A model generated the notes under the pieces. It ran no database searches. It saw only the letters and a program-made list of their open reading frames with translations, and had not been told where the DNA came from. Positions 25,712 to 32,527 of a DNA stretch of 64,000 nt are shown here, in pieces. How positions within the stretch are numbered: the stretch's first letter is position 1; each line of letters opens with the position of its first letter. The DNA comes from Fibrobacter sp. (GTDB taxonomy: Bacteria > Fibrobacterota > Fibrobacteria > Fibrobacterales > Fibrobacteraceae): the NCBI GenBank assembly GCA_024398955.1, contig JAKSIG010000003.1, positions 1 through 64,000 of the forward strand, in the 5' to 3' direction. The translations under genes and the position numbers were made by a program.

Positions 25712-26257
25712 TTAAGCCTTCTCGATCTTCACGGATTCGATGATCACGTCTTCGTAGGGTGCATCGCGACGGTCGGTCTTTACGTCGGCGATTTCGTCCA
25801 GAACTTCGAAGCCTTCGTAGAGCTGGCCGAACACGGAGTAACCTTCAGCAGGGCCACCGTTTGCCGGATGGTCCAGGAAGTGAACGTCTTCGCCGTGGAC
25901 GATGAAGAACTGGGAACCGATGGAGTGGGGCATCATGGTCTTTGCCCAGCTGAGAGCGCCGCGCATGTGGGTGAGGCACGGATCGTACTTGTCGCCGATG
26001 GTGGTGCCCGGACCGCCTGCAGCGTGGCCACCGGTACCGTTACGGTTGGTGAAGTCGCCGCCCTGGATCATGAAGCCAGAAATGATACGATGGAACGGAG
26101 CGCCATCGTACTTGCCCTGCTTGGCCAGTTCAATGAAGTTGGTTGCGCATTCGCCGACACGTTCTTCGAAAAGACGCAGCTTCATCACGCCGTGGTTGGT
26201 GGTCATAATGGCGATGGTTTCGCCTGCCTGGGGCTTGTCCAGCTGATTAAAAGCCAT
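25712..26257 (-). CDS. Cyclophilin-type peptidyl-prolyl cis-trans isomerase
   Basis: A 181-residue cyclophilin. Family motifs are in order: TTNHGVMKLRLFEE, APFHRIISGFMIQGGDF (about residues 51-67, with the catalytic FHR), the glycine-rich loop GTGGHAAGG, GALSWAK, and GSQFFIVHG (about 118-126). The usual tryptophan of the cyclosporin site is absent, as in many bacterial forms. There is no signal peptide, so it acts in the cytoplasm on proline peptide bonds. The start is ATG 26257, preceded by AGGAG on the minus strand; longer in-frame readings run into the palindromic repeat at 26298 and are not coding. Confidence 0.93.
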   Translation of the reverse strand: MAFNQLDKPQAGETIAIMTTNHGVMKLRLFEERVGECATNFIELAKQGKYDGAPFHRIISGFMIQGGDFTNRNGTGGHAAGGPGTTIGDKYDPCLTHMRGALSWAKTMMPHSIGSQFFIVHGEDVHFLDHPANGGPAEGYSVFGQLYEGFEVLDEIADVKTDRRDAPYEDVIIESVKIEKA

Positions 26258-26297
26258 GGAATATCTCCTGTGGATTATTGTTTTGGAACCCTCAAAC

Positions 26298-26327
26298 GTC
26301 ATTGCGAGCCGCAGGCGCGGCAATCCT
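26298..26327. repeat. REP-like GC-rich palindromic element
   Basis: GTCATTGCGAGCCGCAGGCG continues to GCGGCAATC. ATTGC pairs with GCAAT, and GCCGC-AGGC-GCGGC forms an alternative perfect inner hairpin. The GTCATTGCGAG...CGGCAATC word is widespread as an intergenic repeat in diverse bacteria. It sits upstream of the cyclophilin gene in an otherwise AT-rich spacer. Confidence 0.65.
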
Positions 26328-26448
26328 GACCGAAATTGGGAATTCAAGGTTGTTCTTTATGCAATATAAATAAAAAATTTCGGGAAATTGTTGTGAAATT
26401 GCCGATTTTGCAAAATTCACTTGACATGTTTTTTTTTGTTTATGTTTT

Positions 26449-26722
26449 GCAGTGCCGTTGCGAGACGGTGAACGTGAATGGTACAACCATATACGCGACG
26501 TAAGTTGGGGTGATGGCTTTGATTCATTCGGCTTTTCCGCTCTCCCAGCAGGCTACTACGACGGCATCGAGAAATTCCACCTTTTGGTCTTCTACGGATA
26601 AAGATGGCTACGTCGCCTACCGCTTGAGCCTGGACGTCGTCTACAGCGGCAAGAGCTACGGCGACTACGACAAGGTCATGAACACGAACAGTGGACTTTC
26701 GGTGCGTTGCCTCCGAGACTAG
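26449..26722 (+). pseudogene. Decayed FISUMP-domain gene fragment
   Basis: The C-terminal half of a FISUMP domain is split between two frames. From 26449 one frame reads PLRDGEREWYN..., then DSFGFSALPAGYYDG, the usual core of the domain. Near 26570 this is lost, and the rest (STFWSSTDKDGYVAYRLSL ... GLSVRCLRD, ending 26722) continues in a frame shifted by one base. There is no start codon or signal peptide upstream, so the N-terminal half is gone. The likely parent is an intact FISUMP gene like those at 42773 or 46785. It is probably a recombination or deletion relic. Confidence 0.8.
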
Positions 26723-26782
26723 GCATCCATGGTCGGTGGGTTGCCTAGCCAAGGCTTAGTGAAGCAAAGCCTTGAAACAATC

Positions 26783-26815
26783 GCCCCAGGGTACACAAAC
26801 CTTGGGGTTTTGCTT
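26783..26815 (+). terminator. Terminator-like hairpin after the FISUMP remnant
   Basis: CCCCAGG / CCTTGGGG with one bulge and a nine-base loop, followed by TTTTGCTTTTT. A second inverted repeat (AAGGCTT...AAGCCTT) lies just before it. It may be the surviving terminator of the decayed gene. Confidence 0.6.
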
Positions 26816-26816
26816 T

Positions 26817-27791
26817 TTACAATCCCTTGAGCCACAGGGTGAAAAACTTGTCATAGACAACATACCCTTTGGGGGTGTCCATCACAAATTCCTTGTCTAG
26901 CAAGTGTTCCAAAGCGCGGTTTACGCTGCTTGCTGCCTTGAGCTTGTATTTGCCAATAAATGCACTTGCGTTGATGTTTGCGACGGTTCCTTCTTGAGCG
27001 ATTGCCGTCAGCAAGTGATTTTGGTTTGCCGTAAGTGAACTGAACAAGCGCTGGTAAGAATCCGTTTCGGAGTTGATGATTCGCAAAATGCAGTCGTTGA
27101 TGTGTTTCTGCGAAATTTCCTCTGGACGCATTTCATAGAGCCGGTTTAAAATGCTTTGCATATACCAAGTGTGACCTTCGAGGCGCTCGTATAGGGCAGA
27201 AAAAATCTTACGAGGTAATTTGATTCCGGCTATTTTCATCCAGTGATTTGCGAACTCGTAATAGGCTTCTTCAGTGATTGCGTGAAGGTTGACAATTTCG
27301 GTGCTGCGATAGAACGGATGCTCGACGGAACTGAACATTTCCGACATCAAGTGGTGCTTGCTGCCAGAAAAGATGAAATGCACGTTGGGACAAAATTGAA
27401 TTTTGGAGCGAAGCAATGCTTCTACATTTTCGTCGTCATATTCTGCGATTTGCTGAAATTCGTCAATGGCGATGAAGCATTCCTTGTCTGAATTTTTTAG
27501 GTACGAAAAAATTTCATCTAAAGTGTTTTTGGTTTGCTGAGGCAGGAATTCAAGGGCAGATTGAGGACTCCCTGTAATGGGGTCTGCGGAAACAACAACT
27601 TTGCAACTTTTGAACGCCTGGATTGCCGTGCTCAACGCTTTCTTTCCGAGACTGTCCAACGTTCCTAAAACAGTTTTCCCGAACAGAGCGGTAAATTGCT
27701 CCAGGGACCTTGTCGGAAAAATATCCATATAGAAGCAGGTTGCATTTTTGTTCTGCTCCTTTATTTTGTTGAAAGCGTGTAGGTTACGCAA
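26817..27791 (-). CDS. Archaeal-type ATPase (ATPase_2/STAND-like), lacking its N-terminal P-loop
   Basis: A reading frame of 324 residues with the plan of the ATPase_2 family: a Walker B-like strand CFIAIDEFQQIAEY (about residue 105), a sensor strand VHFIFSGSKHHLMSEMF with the conserved SGS (about 140), an alpha-helical lid and a C-terminal winged helix (about 245-324). Family members begin with about 50 more residues holding the Walker A motif GxRRxGKTS; these are missing. The frame is closed by a stop 28 bp upstream, its only start is TTG at 27791, and an inverted repeat covers that point. The gene is therefore probably truncated and cannot bind ATP in the normal way. No toxin-antitoxin or nuclease partner is obvious. 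Confidence 0.7.
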   Translation of the reverse strand: MRNLHAFNKIKEQNKNATCFYMDIFPTRSLEQFTALFGKTVLGTLDSLGKKALSTAIQAFKSCKVVVSADPITGSPQSALEFLPQQTKNTLDEIFSYLKNSDKECFIAIDEFQQIAEYDDENVEALLRSKIQFCPNVHFIFSGSKHHLMSEMFSSVEHPFYRSTEIVNLHAITEEAYYEFANHWMKIAGIKLPRKIFSALYERLEGHTWYMQSILNRLYEMRPEEISQKHINDCILRIINSETDSYQRLFSSLTANQNHLLTAIAQEGTVANINASAFIGKYKLKAASSVNRALEHLLDKEFVMDTPKGYVVYDKFFTLWLKGL

Positions 27792-27800
27792 AATGCGTAA
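27784..27800. repeat. Perfect palindrome at the truncated end of the ATPase gene
   Basis: TTACGCA-AAA-TGCGTAA covers the only possible start codon of the truncated ATPase gene. It may be the footprint of a deletion or an operator. Confidence 0.5.
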
Positions 27801-27863
27801 CGCAAATTGTGTAAAAATTTAAATTTCTATGTTTTTAGCCCACTTCAGCAAGTTTGGTGACCT

Positions 27864-27900
27864 TAAAAAATCGCCCCCATCAGTTCATTAAGGTGGGGGG
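27864..27900 (-). terminator. Terminator after hipT
   Basis: On the minus strand a CCCCCA / TGGGGG stem is followed by GCGATTTTTTAAGG. It lies about 45 bp downstream of the hipT stop codon. Confidence 0.65.
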
Positions 27901-27943
27901 ATGTTCAATACTTTCTCGTTATCGCGGAACGGTAGCTTTTTTT

Positions 27944-28984
27944 TCACCCCATCTCCAGTGCGTTTGCTCGGTCTCTCACCTGTGCCTTGAACAACGCCTT
28001 ACTTGGCTCGCTTAAATAGCTCCGATCGATCATTGCGTTCATTTCCCTTAAATGGCTGCAAGTTTCTGCAATAAAGCGTTCTGCACGGATTTCCTTGATG
28101 CCAATGCGGCGAGCCAGTTCCATAAAGTCCGGCTTGCCGTAGAATCCGTTGGCCTTGAAAAACTCGGTTTCAAAGTCTGCGCTGGAATCGTCGCGGGAAT
28201 CGTCTGCAGCTGAGTTTTCGCTGAACAGCTCCAATGCGGTTCGGCCAAGTTCCTGAACATGTAGAGATGTGTTCAGTAAATCGTAGGCGGGGGTCAGCTT
28301 GTAAACTCCATCTGCATTTGGAGAATAGATGGAAAAGTTCTTGACATGGGCGTCGCCGTTACAGACCAGATAGTTGAACAGAATCAGCCTGAAGTATTTT
28401 TCCACATCGGTAGGGTAGGTGCTTACGTATTGCTTCATCAGGTCGGCAATTTGCTGGTAGCTGAAATCGTATTTGTAGTTGGAACCTTTTTCGCCTGGGG
28501 TGAGGCCAGCCACCTGGGCAAAGTCTTCCTGGCAGATTCTGTTGCCGTCGGGTAGAACATCGAATCGCTTGGTGATGTAGGCGGGTGTGCCGTCTTTAAG
28601 ATAAACTAGCGCATTGTCTGCTGCGTCAATCTTGAAAATCTGTCGGGCCATTTGCATGGTCAGGTGCTCGTTGGCGGGCATGTCTTTTGTGTTGTCGAAC
28701 AGCCCTTCTACCGCGGGCTTTAAGATGAAGGTACCGCCATTTTCGGTAGGCTCCAGCCGGCCTTCGTTCACCATTAGCGAAAACTTGGGCTGTGCGCCAG
28801 AAATGGAAATCCGACGGATGGAACCTTTGTTGGACTTGATTTCGGGTAAGGAAAAATCCAGCGTGGCGTTAAACTTCTTTACGCCAAAGAGCCGCTTGGC
28901 GCAGGTGGGGCAAAAATCCCGGGTCGTCTCCTTGAGACAGCTGTGGCAACGGTTCTGCATGGTGGGGGAGGTGGCGCCTGTCAT
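27944..28984 (-). CDS. hipT: HipT-type toxin kinase (HipA C-terminal kinase with zinc-ribbon N-terminus)
   Basis: A 346-residue HipA-family Ser/Thr kinase that lacks the usual N-terminal subdomain 1, which is encoded by the next gene upstream. It begins with two CxxC pairs (Cys13/16 and Cys25/28), a zinc-ribbon-like lead-in also seen in Bacteroidota homologues. The Gly-rich phosphate loop reads RRISISGAQPKFSL with an SIS motif at residues 60-62, the position where the autophosphorylated serines of E. coli O127 HipT lie. The catalytic loop is NYLVCNGDAHVKN (about 200-212) and the metal Asp is in LTPAYDLLNT. HipA and HipT inactivate aminoacyl-tRNA synthetases (GltX or TrpS). The start overlaps hipS by ATGA. 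A nucleotide-binding toxin neutralised by HipS and HipB is the probable role. Confidence 0.87.
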   Translation of the reverse strand: MTGATSPTMQNRCHSCLKETTRDFCPTCAKRLFGVKKFNATLDFSLPEIKSNKGSIRRISISGAQPKFSLMVNEGRLEPTENGGTFILKPAVEGLFDNTKDMPANEHLTMQMARQIFKIDAADNALVYLKDGTPAYITKRFDVLPDGNRICQEDFAQVAGLTPGEKGSNYKYDFSYQQIADLMKQYVSTYPTDVEKYFRLILFNYLVCNGDAHVKNFSIYSPNADGVYKLTPAYDLLNTSLHVQELGRTALELFSENSAADDSRDDSSADFETEFFKANGFYGKPDFMELARRIGIKEIRAERFIAETCSHLREMNAMIDRSYLSEPSKALFKAQVRDRANALEMG

Positions 28985-29301
28985 ACGTCCTCCATCACGG
29001 TGATGGCGCCGATGGTTTCCTTTCCCGCAAGTTTCAGCAACAGCCTGTAGGAATCCCTGGGGTCTATCTTCAAGGACATGCAGTAAAGTTTGCGGTTTTC
29101 GCCCTCAGGCAGCAAACCCTCAAAAAACGGGAAAAGCTCTTTGGACTTGTAAGGCTCCTGTCGCTTAGGCAATGTCAGTGCAATGGCAGGGCGCCTGGAC
29201 GCAAGGTAGATTTCGTCGTAAGTGAAAATGAAACTGTCCCTAGTCTTGGTCAAGGCCCCGGCTAGAAAGCCGTTGTAGAAAACCGATGCCTGCTTAACCA
29301 T
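28981..29301 (-). CDS. hipS: HipS-like antitoxin (HipA N-terminal subdomain 1)
   Basis: A 106-residue protein equal to the N-subdomain 1 of HipA: ASVFYNGFLAGALTKT, FIFTYDEIYLA, ALTLPKRQEPYKS, LFPFFEGLLPEGENRKLY and a final DPRDSYRLLLKLAGKETIGAI block. In full-length HipA these are fused to the kinase; here they are separate, as in the HipBST type, where HipS is the neutralising antitoxin. It overlaps hipB by 8 bp and hipT by 4 bp, so the three are translated from one transcript. Which component neutralises the toxin in this organism has to be inferred from the E. coli O127 system. Confidence 0.87.
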   Translation of the reverse strand: MVKQASVFYNGFLAGALTKTRDSFIFTYDEIYLASRRPAIALTLPKRQEPYKSKELFPFFEGLLPEGENRKLYCMSLKIDPRDSYRLLLKLAGKETIGAITVMEDV

Positions 29302-29500
29302 TGACGACTCTCTCTGTTAAGGAAAGTTTCAATCCCAGCTGTTCCGCAAGCTTGCAAAGTACCTCGATGGACGGGTTTGCGCCGCCGTTTTCGATGGCGT
29401 TGATGGTCCGCAGTGAAACTCCGGACATTTCCGAAAGATCCCTTTGGCTTAATCCAAGGGACTCCCGTCGTCTTTGTAGATTTTCAAAAATTTTATCCAT
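29294..29500 (-). CDS. hipB: HipB-like helix-turn-helix antitoxin/repressor
   Basis: A 68-residue XRE-family protein (from ATG 29500; a TTG three codons upstream is also in frame). The helix-turn-helix is at about residues 6-58: LQRRRESLGLSQRDLSEMSG, VSLRTINAIENGGANPSIEV, LCKLAEQLGLKLSL. HipB proteins bind inverted repeats in their own promoter and tether HipA. Here two copies of GTGCAATATRTTGC flank the promoter directly upstream, one overlapping the start of the gene, which fits autorepression. It is the first gene of the hipBST operon. Confidence 0.88.
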   Translation of the reverse strand: MDKIFENLQRRRESLGLSQRDLSEMSGVSLRTINAIENGGANPSIEVLCKLAEQLGLKLSLTERVVNG

Positions 29501-29503
29501 AAA

Positions 29504-29578
29504 GTGCAATATATTGCTTAATTAAGTTGCAAAATATAAAAATGCACTGGCTTTGTCAATGAATGTGCAATATGTTGC
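29504..29578 (-). promoter_or_regulatory. hipBST promoter between two operator repeats
   Basis: On the minus strand a perfect -35 TTGACA (29559-29554) is 17 bp from TATTTT (29536-29531). Two near-identical 14-bp sites flank it: GTGCAATATATTGC at 29504-29517 and GTGCAATATGTTGC at 29565-29578, with their starts 61 bp apart (about six helical turns). GCAATATATTGC is a perfect palindrome. Confidence 0.8.
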
Positions 29579-29712
29579 GTGTTGTTGCGGTTGTGCCGAT
29601 GATAGCTTACTTTCCCAAACATAACCCGCCAAAATCTCCCGAAAATGCTAATTTCATAAAAAAGTAACCTCAAAGCTCAAAGGGAGCGAAGCGACCGGCC
29701 TCGTACCTGTAT

Positions 29713-30270
29713 ATGAAAGACAACTGCAAGATTATTCGTGAACTGCTGTCGGCCCAGGCCATGGAATTTGCCCTGGACGAGATGGCTGCAAAGATCGCAA
29801 AGATCCATCCTTCCGCAAATGACCTGGTCATCCTCGGTATGGCTAGCCGCGGTATCCCTCTGGCAAAGAAACTGAAGGAACGCCTGGACGCAAAGTTCGG
29901 TGGCTCCGTGGAATTCGGAAGTTTGGATGCAACATTCTACCGCGACGATTTCCATTACCGCAAGCACGTTTCCACTGAGATGCGCATTACAGAAATGCCT
30001 GCTTCCGTGGAAGGCAAGACCGTGATTCTGGTGGACGACGTTCTTTATACGGGTCGCTCCACTCTGGCTGCCATGCGCGCTATTTTGGACCTTGGCCGCC
30101 CGGCTGCCATTCGCCTTTGCGTTCTCGTGGACCGCGGTCATCGTGAACTGCCTATTGCACCGGACTGTGTGGGCTTCTCCGTAGAGACCGCCCAGAATCA
30201 GGAAGTCCGCGTGAAGATTGAACCTATTGATCAAGAAAATTCTGTTACTCTCGTAGAAGTGGAGGCTTAA
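29713..30270 (+). CDS. pyrR: PyrR: bifunctional pyr operon regulator / uracil phosphoribosyltransferase
   Basis: A 185-residue type I phosphoribosyltransferase. The PRPP loop is VILVDDVLYTGRS (about residues 104-116), preceded by LVILGMASRGIPLAKKL and followed by RPAAIRLCVLVDRGHRELP, which is characteristic of PyrR. It either binds pyr mRNA to control attenuation in response to UMP or has lost that and acts as UPRTase. No clear PyrR-binding attenuator is seen in the 200 bp upstream. It heads a tight operon with pyrB (1-bp gap). Confidence 0.93.
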   Translation: MKDNCKIIRELLSAQAMEFALDEMAAKIAKIHPSANDLVILGMASRGIPLAKKLKERLDAKFGGSVEFGSLDATFYRDDFHYRKHVSTEMRITEMPASVEGKTVILVDDVLYTGRSTLAAMRAILDLGRPAAIRLCVLVDRGHRELPIAPDCVGFSVETAQNQEVRVKIEPIDQENSVTLVEVEA

Positions 30271-30271
30271 A

Positions 30272-31225
30272 GTGAGCGCTTTGCAAATCAAGCATTTGTT
30301 CGGGCTCCAGGGCGTGTCCAAGCAGGACATCCGCACTATTTTGGACCATGCAAAACAGTTCCGTGAAATTCTGGAACGTCCGGTAAAGAAGGTTCCCAGC
30401 CTTCGCGGCATGACCGTGGTGAACCTGTTCTTCGAAAACAGCACCCGTACCCGCACCAGTTTTGAACTGGCCGAAAAGCGCCTCTCCGCAGACACCGTGA
30501 ACTTCACTACCGCAAGTTCCAGCGTGAAGAAGGGCGAGACTCTGGTGGATACTCTTCGCAACATTGAGTCCATGAAGATTGATATCGTGGTTGTCCGCCA
30601 CAAGGGAACAGGCGTTCCCAAGTTCCTGGCTGAACACAGCAACGCCATCGTGGTAAATGCTGGCGACGGCGCCCACGAACATCCTACCCAGGGTCTCCTG
30701 GATATGCTCACCATCGAAGAAAAGCTTGGCACTCTCGAGGGCAAGAAGGTGGCGATCATCGGTGACATTCGCCATAGCCGCGTGGCCCGCTCTAACATCT
30801 GGGGCATGACCACCATGGGCGCTCACGTGACCCTTTGCGGCCCCAGCACCCTGGTTCCCCGCAATACCGAACTGCTGCAGTATCCCGAACTGGCGGGCTC
30901 CGTCAGCTGGGAAACCGATGTAAAGAAGGCTGTTGCCGACGCCGATGCCGTTATCGCTCTTCGCCTGCAGAACGAACGTATGGACGACGCTCTTCTCCCC
31001 AGCACCCGCGAATACCGCAACTTCTTTGGCATTACCGAAGAGGTGCTCGCTTGCTGCAAGGACAAGGTGATCATCATGCATCCGGGTCCCATCAACCGCG
31101 GCGTGGAACTGGATTCCGATATCGCCGACGGTGAACATTCCGTTATTCTCGATCAGGTGACCAACGGCGTCGCTGTCCGTATGGCTGTTCTCTTCCTTTT
31201 GGCTGGAGGTCGCAACAATGACTAA
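30272..31225 (+). CDS. pyrB: Aspartate carbamoyltransferase catalytic chain
   Basis: A 317-residue ATCase. Carbamoyl-phosphate binding motif FFENSTRTRTSFELAEKRL (about residues 53-71), HEHPTQGLLD (about 133-142), the RHSRVARSN block, and the aspartate-binding LRLQNERM and MHPGPINRGVEL complete the site. It forms carbamoyl aspartate from carbamoyl phosphate and aspartate. GTG start at 30272, two bases after the pyrR stop codon. No pyrI is adjacent; instead the downstream gene is a pseudo-dihydroorotase, as in Pseudomonas, where PyrB and PyrC' form a dodecamer. Confidence 0.95.
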   Translation: MSALQIKHLFGLQGVSKQDIRTILDHAKQFREILERPVKKVPSLRGMTVVNLFFENSTRTRTSFELAEKRLSADTVNFTTASSSVKKGETLVDTLRNIESMKIDIVVVRHKGTGVPKFLAEHSNAIVVNAGDGAHEHPTQGLLDMLTIEEKLGTLEGKKVAIIGDIRHSRVARSNIWGMTTMGAHVTLCGPSTLVPRNTELLQYPELAGSVSWETDVKKAVADADAVIALRLQNERMDDALLPSTREYRNFFGITEEVLACCKDKVIIMHPGPINRGVELDSDIADGEHSVILDQVTNGVAVRMAVLFLLAGGRNND

Positions 31226-32513
31226 GGCATGCGAAAAGAAAATTGAAAATGTTGTTTTGAAGAACGTCCGCGTTTGGGACGGTGCAAAGTTTGTACAGAA
31301 GGCTGCTCTTGCCATTGCTAATGGTTACGAGGTTGAACCGGATTACTTTGCAAAGAATCCCGCCGAACTGGATGCTGAAGTTGACTGCGATGGCGCCCTT
31401 GTGATGCCCGCCCTCTTTGGCTTGGGCGTTGATTTCCGCGAACCCCTTCGCGACGACATCTACACTGTGAAGGATGGTATCAAGGCCATGCGTAAGGGGG
31501 GCTTCTATGGTGCCCTTTACGAAAGCTCTGCAAATCCTGTGGATGACAGCGAAAAGCTTGCTGCCCTTGAAAATCGCCTGGCTGGCCAGAACATGAAGTT
31601 TGCTGTTCTCGGCGCCTACAGCGTTGAATTTGGTAGCGACCGCCTTTCTGAAATGCTTGAACTTGCCGAAGGCAATGAAGACCTGGATGTGAAGGGCGTT
31701 GCCGGTTTCGGTGACGGTAATGCAAGCATCCCGCACAACCGCTTTATCCGTCTTGCCATGGAATACGGCAAGATGACCGGCAAGCGTTTCTTCTTCCAGC
31801 CCATGGACAAGACTCTCCGTAAGAGTGGCTGTGTTCACGAAGGCGCCTACTCCGACATGATGGGCATGAAGGGCATTCCCCGTATTGCAGAAACCATCGC
31901 TGCCTACACGGTTCTTGAAAACGCCCGCTTCCTGCAGGTGCCGGTTCACTTCAAGCAGGTAACCTGCGGCGAAACTCTGGACTTGATCCGCGACGCCCGC
32001 AAGAAGGGTATCGACGTCACTTGCGACGTGGACATGTACCACTTGCTGTTCGATGATTCTGTCTTGACCACCACGGATTCCGCTTTCCACCTGTTGCCGC
32101 CTCTCCGCGCTGCAGCCGACCGCGAGGCCCTGTTGGCTGGCATTGCCGACGGTACCGTAAACGCTATCAGTGTGAACCACACTCCGGTACTCCGTCAGGA
32201 CAAACAAGTTAACTTCGAAGATTCCGTGCCGGGCGCCGTTTCTTTGGAAGTGGCTCTGCCTGCTCTCTGGAAGCTTCTCTCCGAAAAGTTCGGCGAAGCC
32301 AAGGCCATCGAACTTCTGTCTGCCGCTCCTGCAAAGATTGCCGGCGTGGAAGCTGACAGCAAGCTCATGAACGTGGTCGTGCTTTCTGAAAAGTCCCACG
32401 TTGTTGCTGAGTCTGAATTCGCGGGTCATGTCTGCAACTCTCCGCTGGTGGGTACCGAAGTTCCTGCTACTATCGTCGGATCCTACATCGGCGGTGTGTG
32501 GACTAAGGCTTAA
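31218..32513 (+). CDS. Inactive dihydroorotase-like protein (PyrC'/PyrX type), probable PyrB partner
   Basis: A 431-residue amidohydrolase-fold protein with the length and layout of class I dihydroorotase but without the metal ligands. The usual HxH near residue 60 in a 'DMHVHLREPG' motif reads GLGVDFREPL. The DHAPH-like Asp region reads SVNHTPVLRQDK, and the His-containing HVxHVST segment is HFKQVTCGE. The surrounding framework (FRE, DSVPGAVSLE) is kept, so folding is intact. In Pseudomonas such PyrC' proteins are structural partners of PyrB. It overlaps pyrB by 8 bp, supporting that role. An active dihydroorotase must be elsewhere in the genome. Confidence 0.83.
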   Translation: MTKACEKKIENVVLKNVRVWDGAKFVQKAALAIANGYEVEPDYFAKNPAELDAEVDCDGALVMPALFGLGVDFREPLRDDIYTVKDGIKAMRKGGFYGALYESSANPVDDSEKLAALENRLAGQNMKFAVLGAYSVEFGSDRLSEMLELAEGNEDLDVKGVAGFGDGNASIPHNRFIRLAMEYGKMTGKRFFFQPMDKTLRKSGCVHEGAYSDMMGMKGIPRIAETIAAYTVLENARFLQVPVHFKQVTCGETLDLIRDARKKGIDVTCDVDMYHLLFDDSVLTTTDSAFHLLPPLRAAADREALLAGIADGTVNAISVNHTPVLRQDKQVNFEDSVPGAVSLEVALPALWKLLSEKFGEAKAIELLSAAPAKIAGVEADSKLMNVVVLSEKSHVVAESEFAGHVCNSPLVGTEVPATIVGSYIGGVWTKA

Positions 32514-32527
32514 GGAACTGGTTTCGA

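Noticed and set aside
29600-29712. PyrR-dependent attenuator before pyrR
   Set aside because: No anti-antiterminator stem-loop with the conserved PyrR-binding loop and no terminator could be found.
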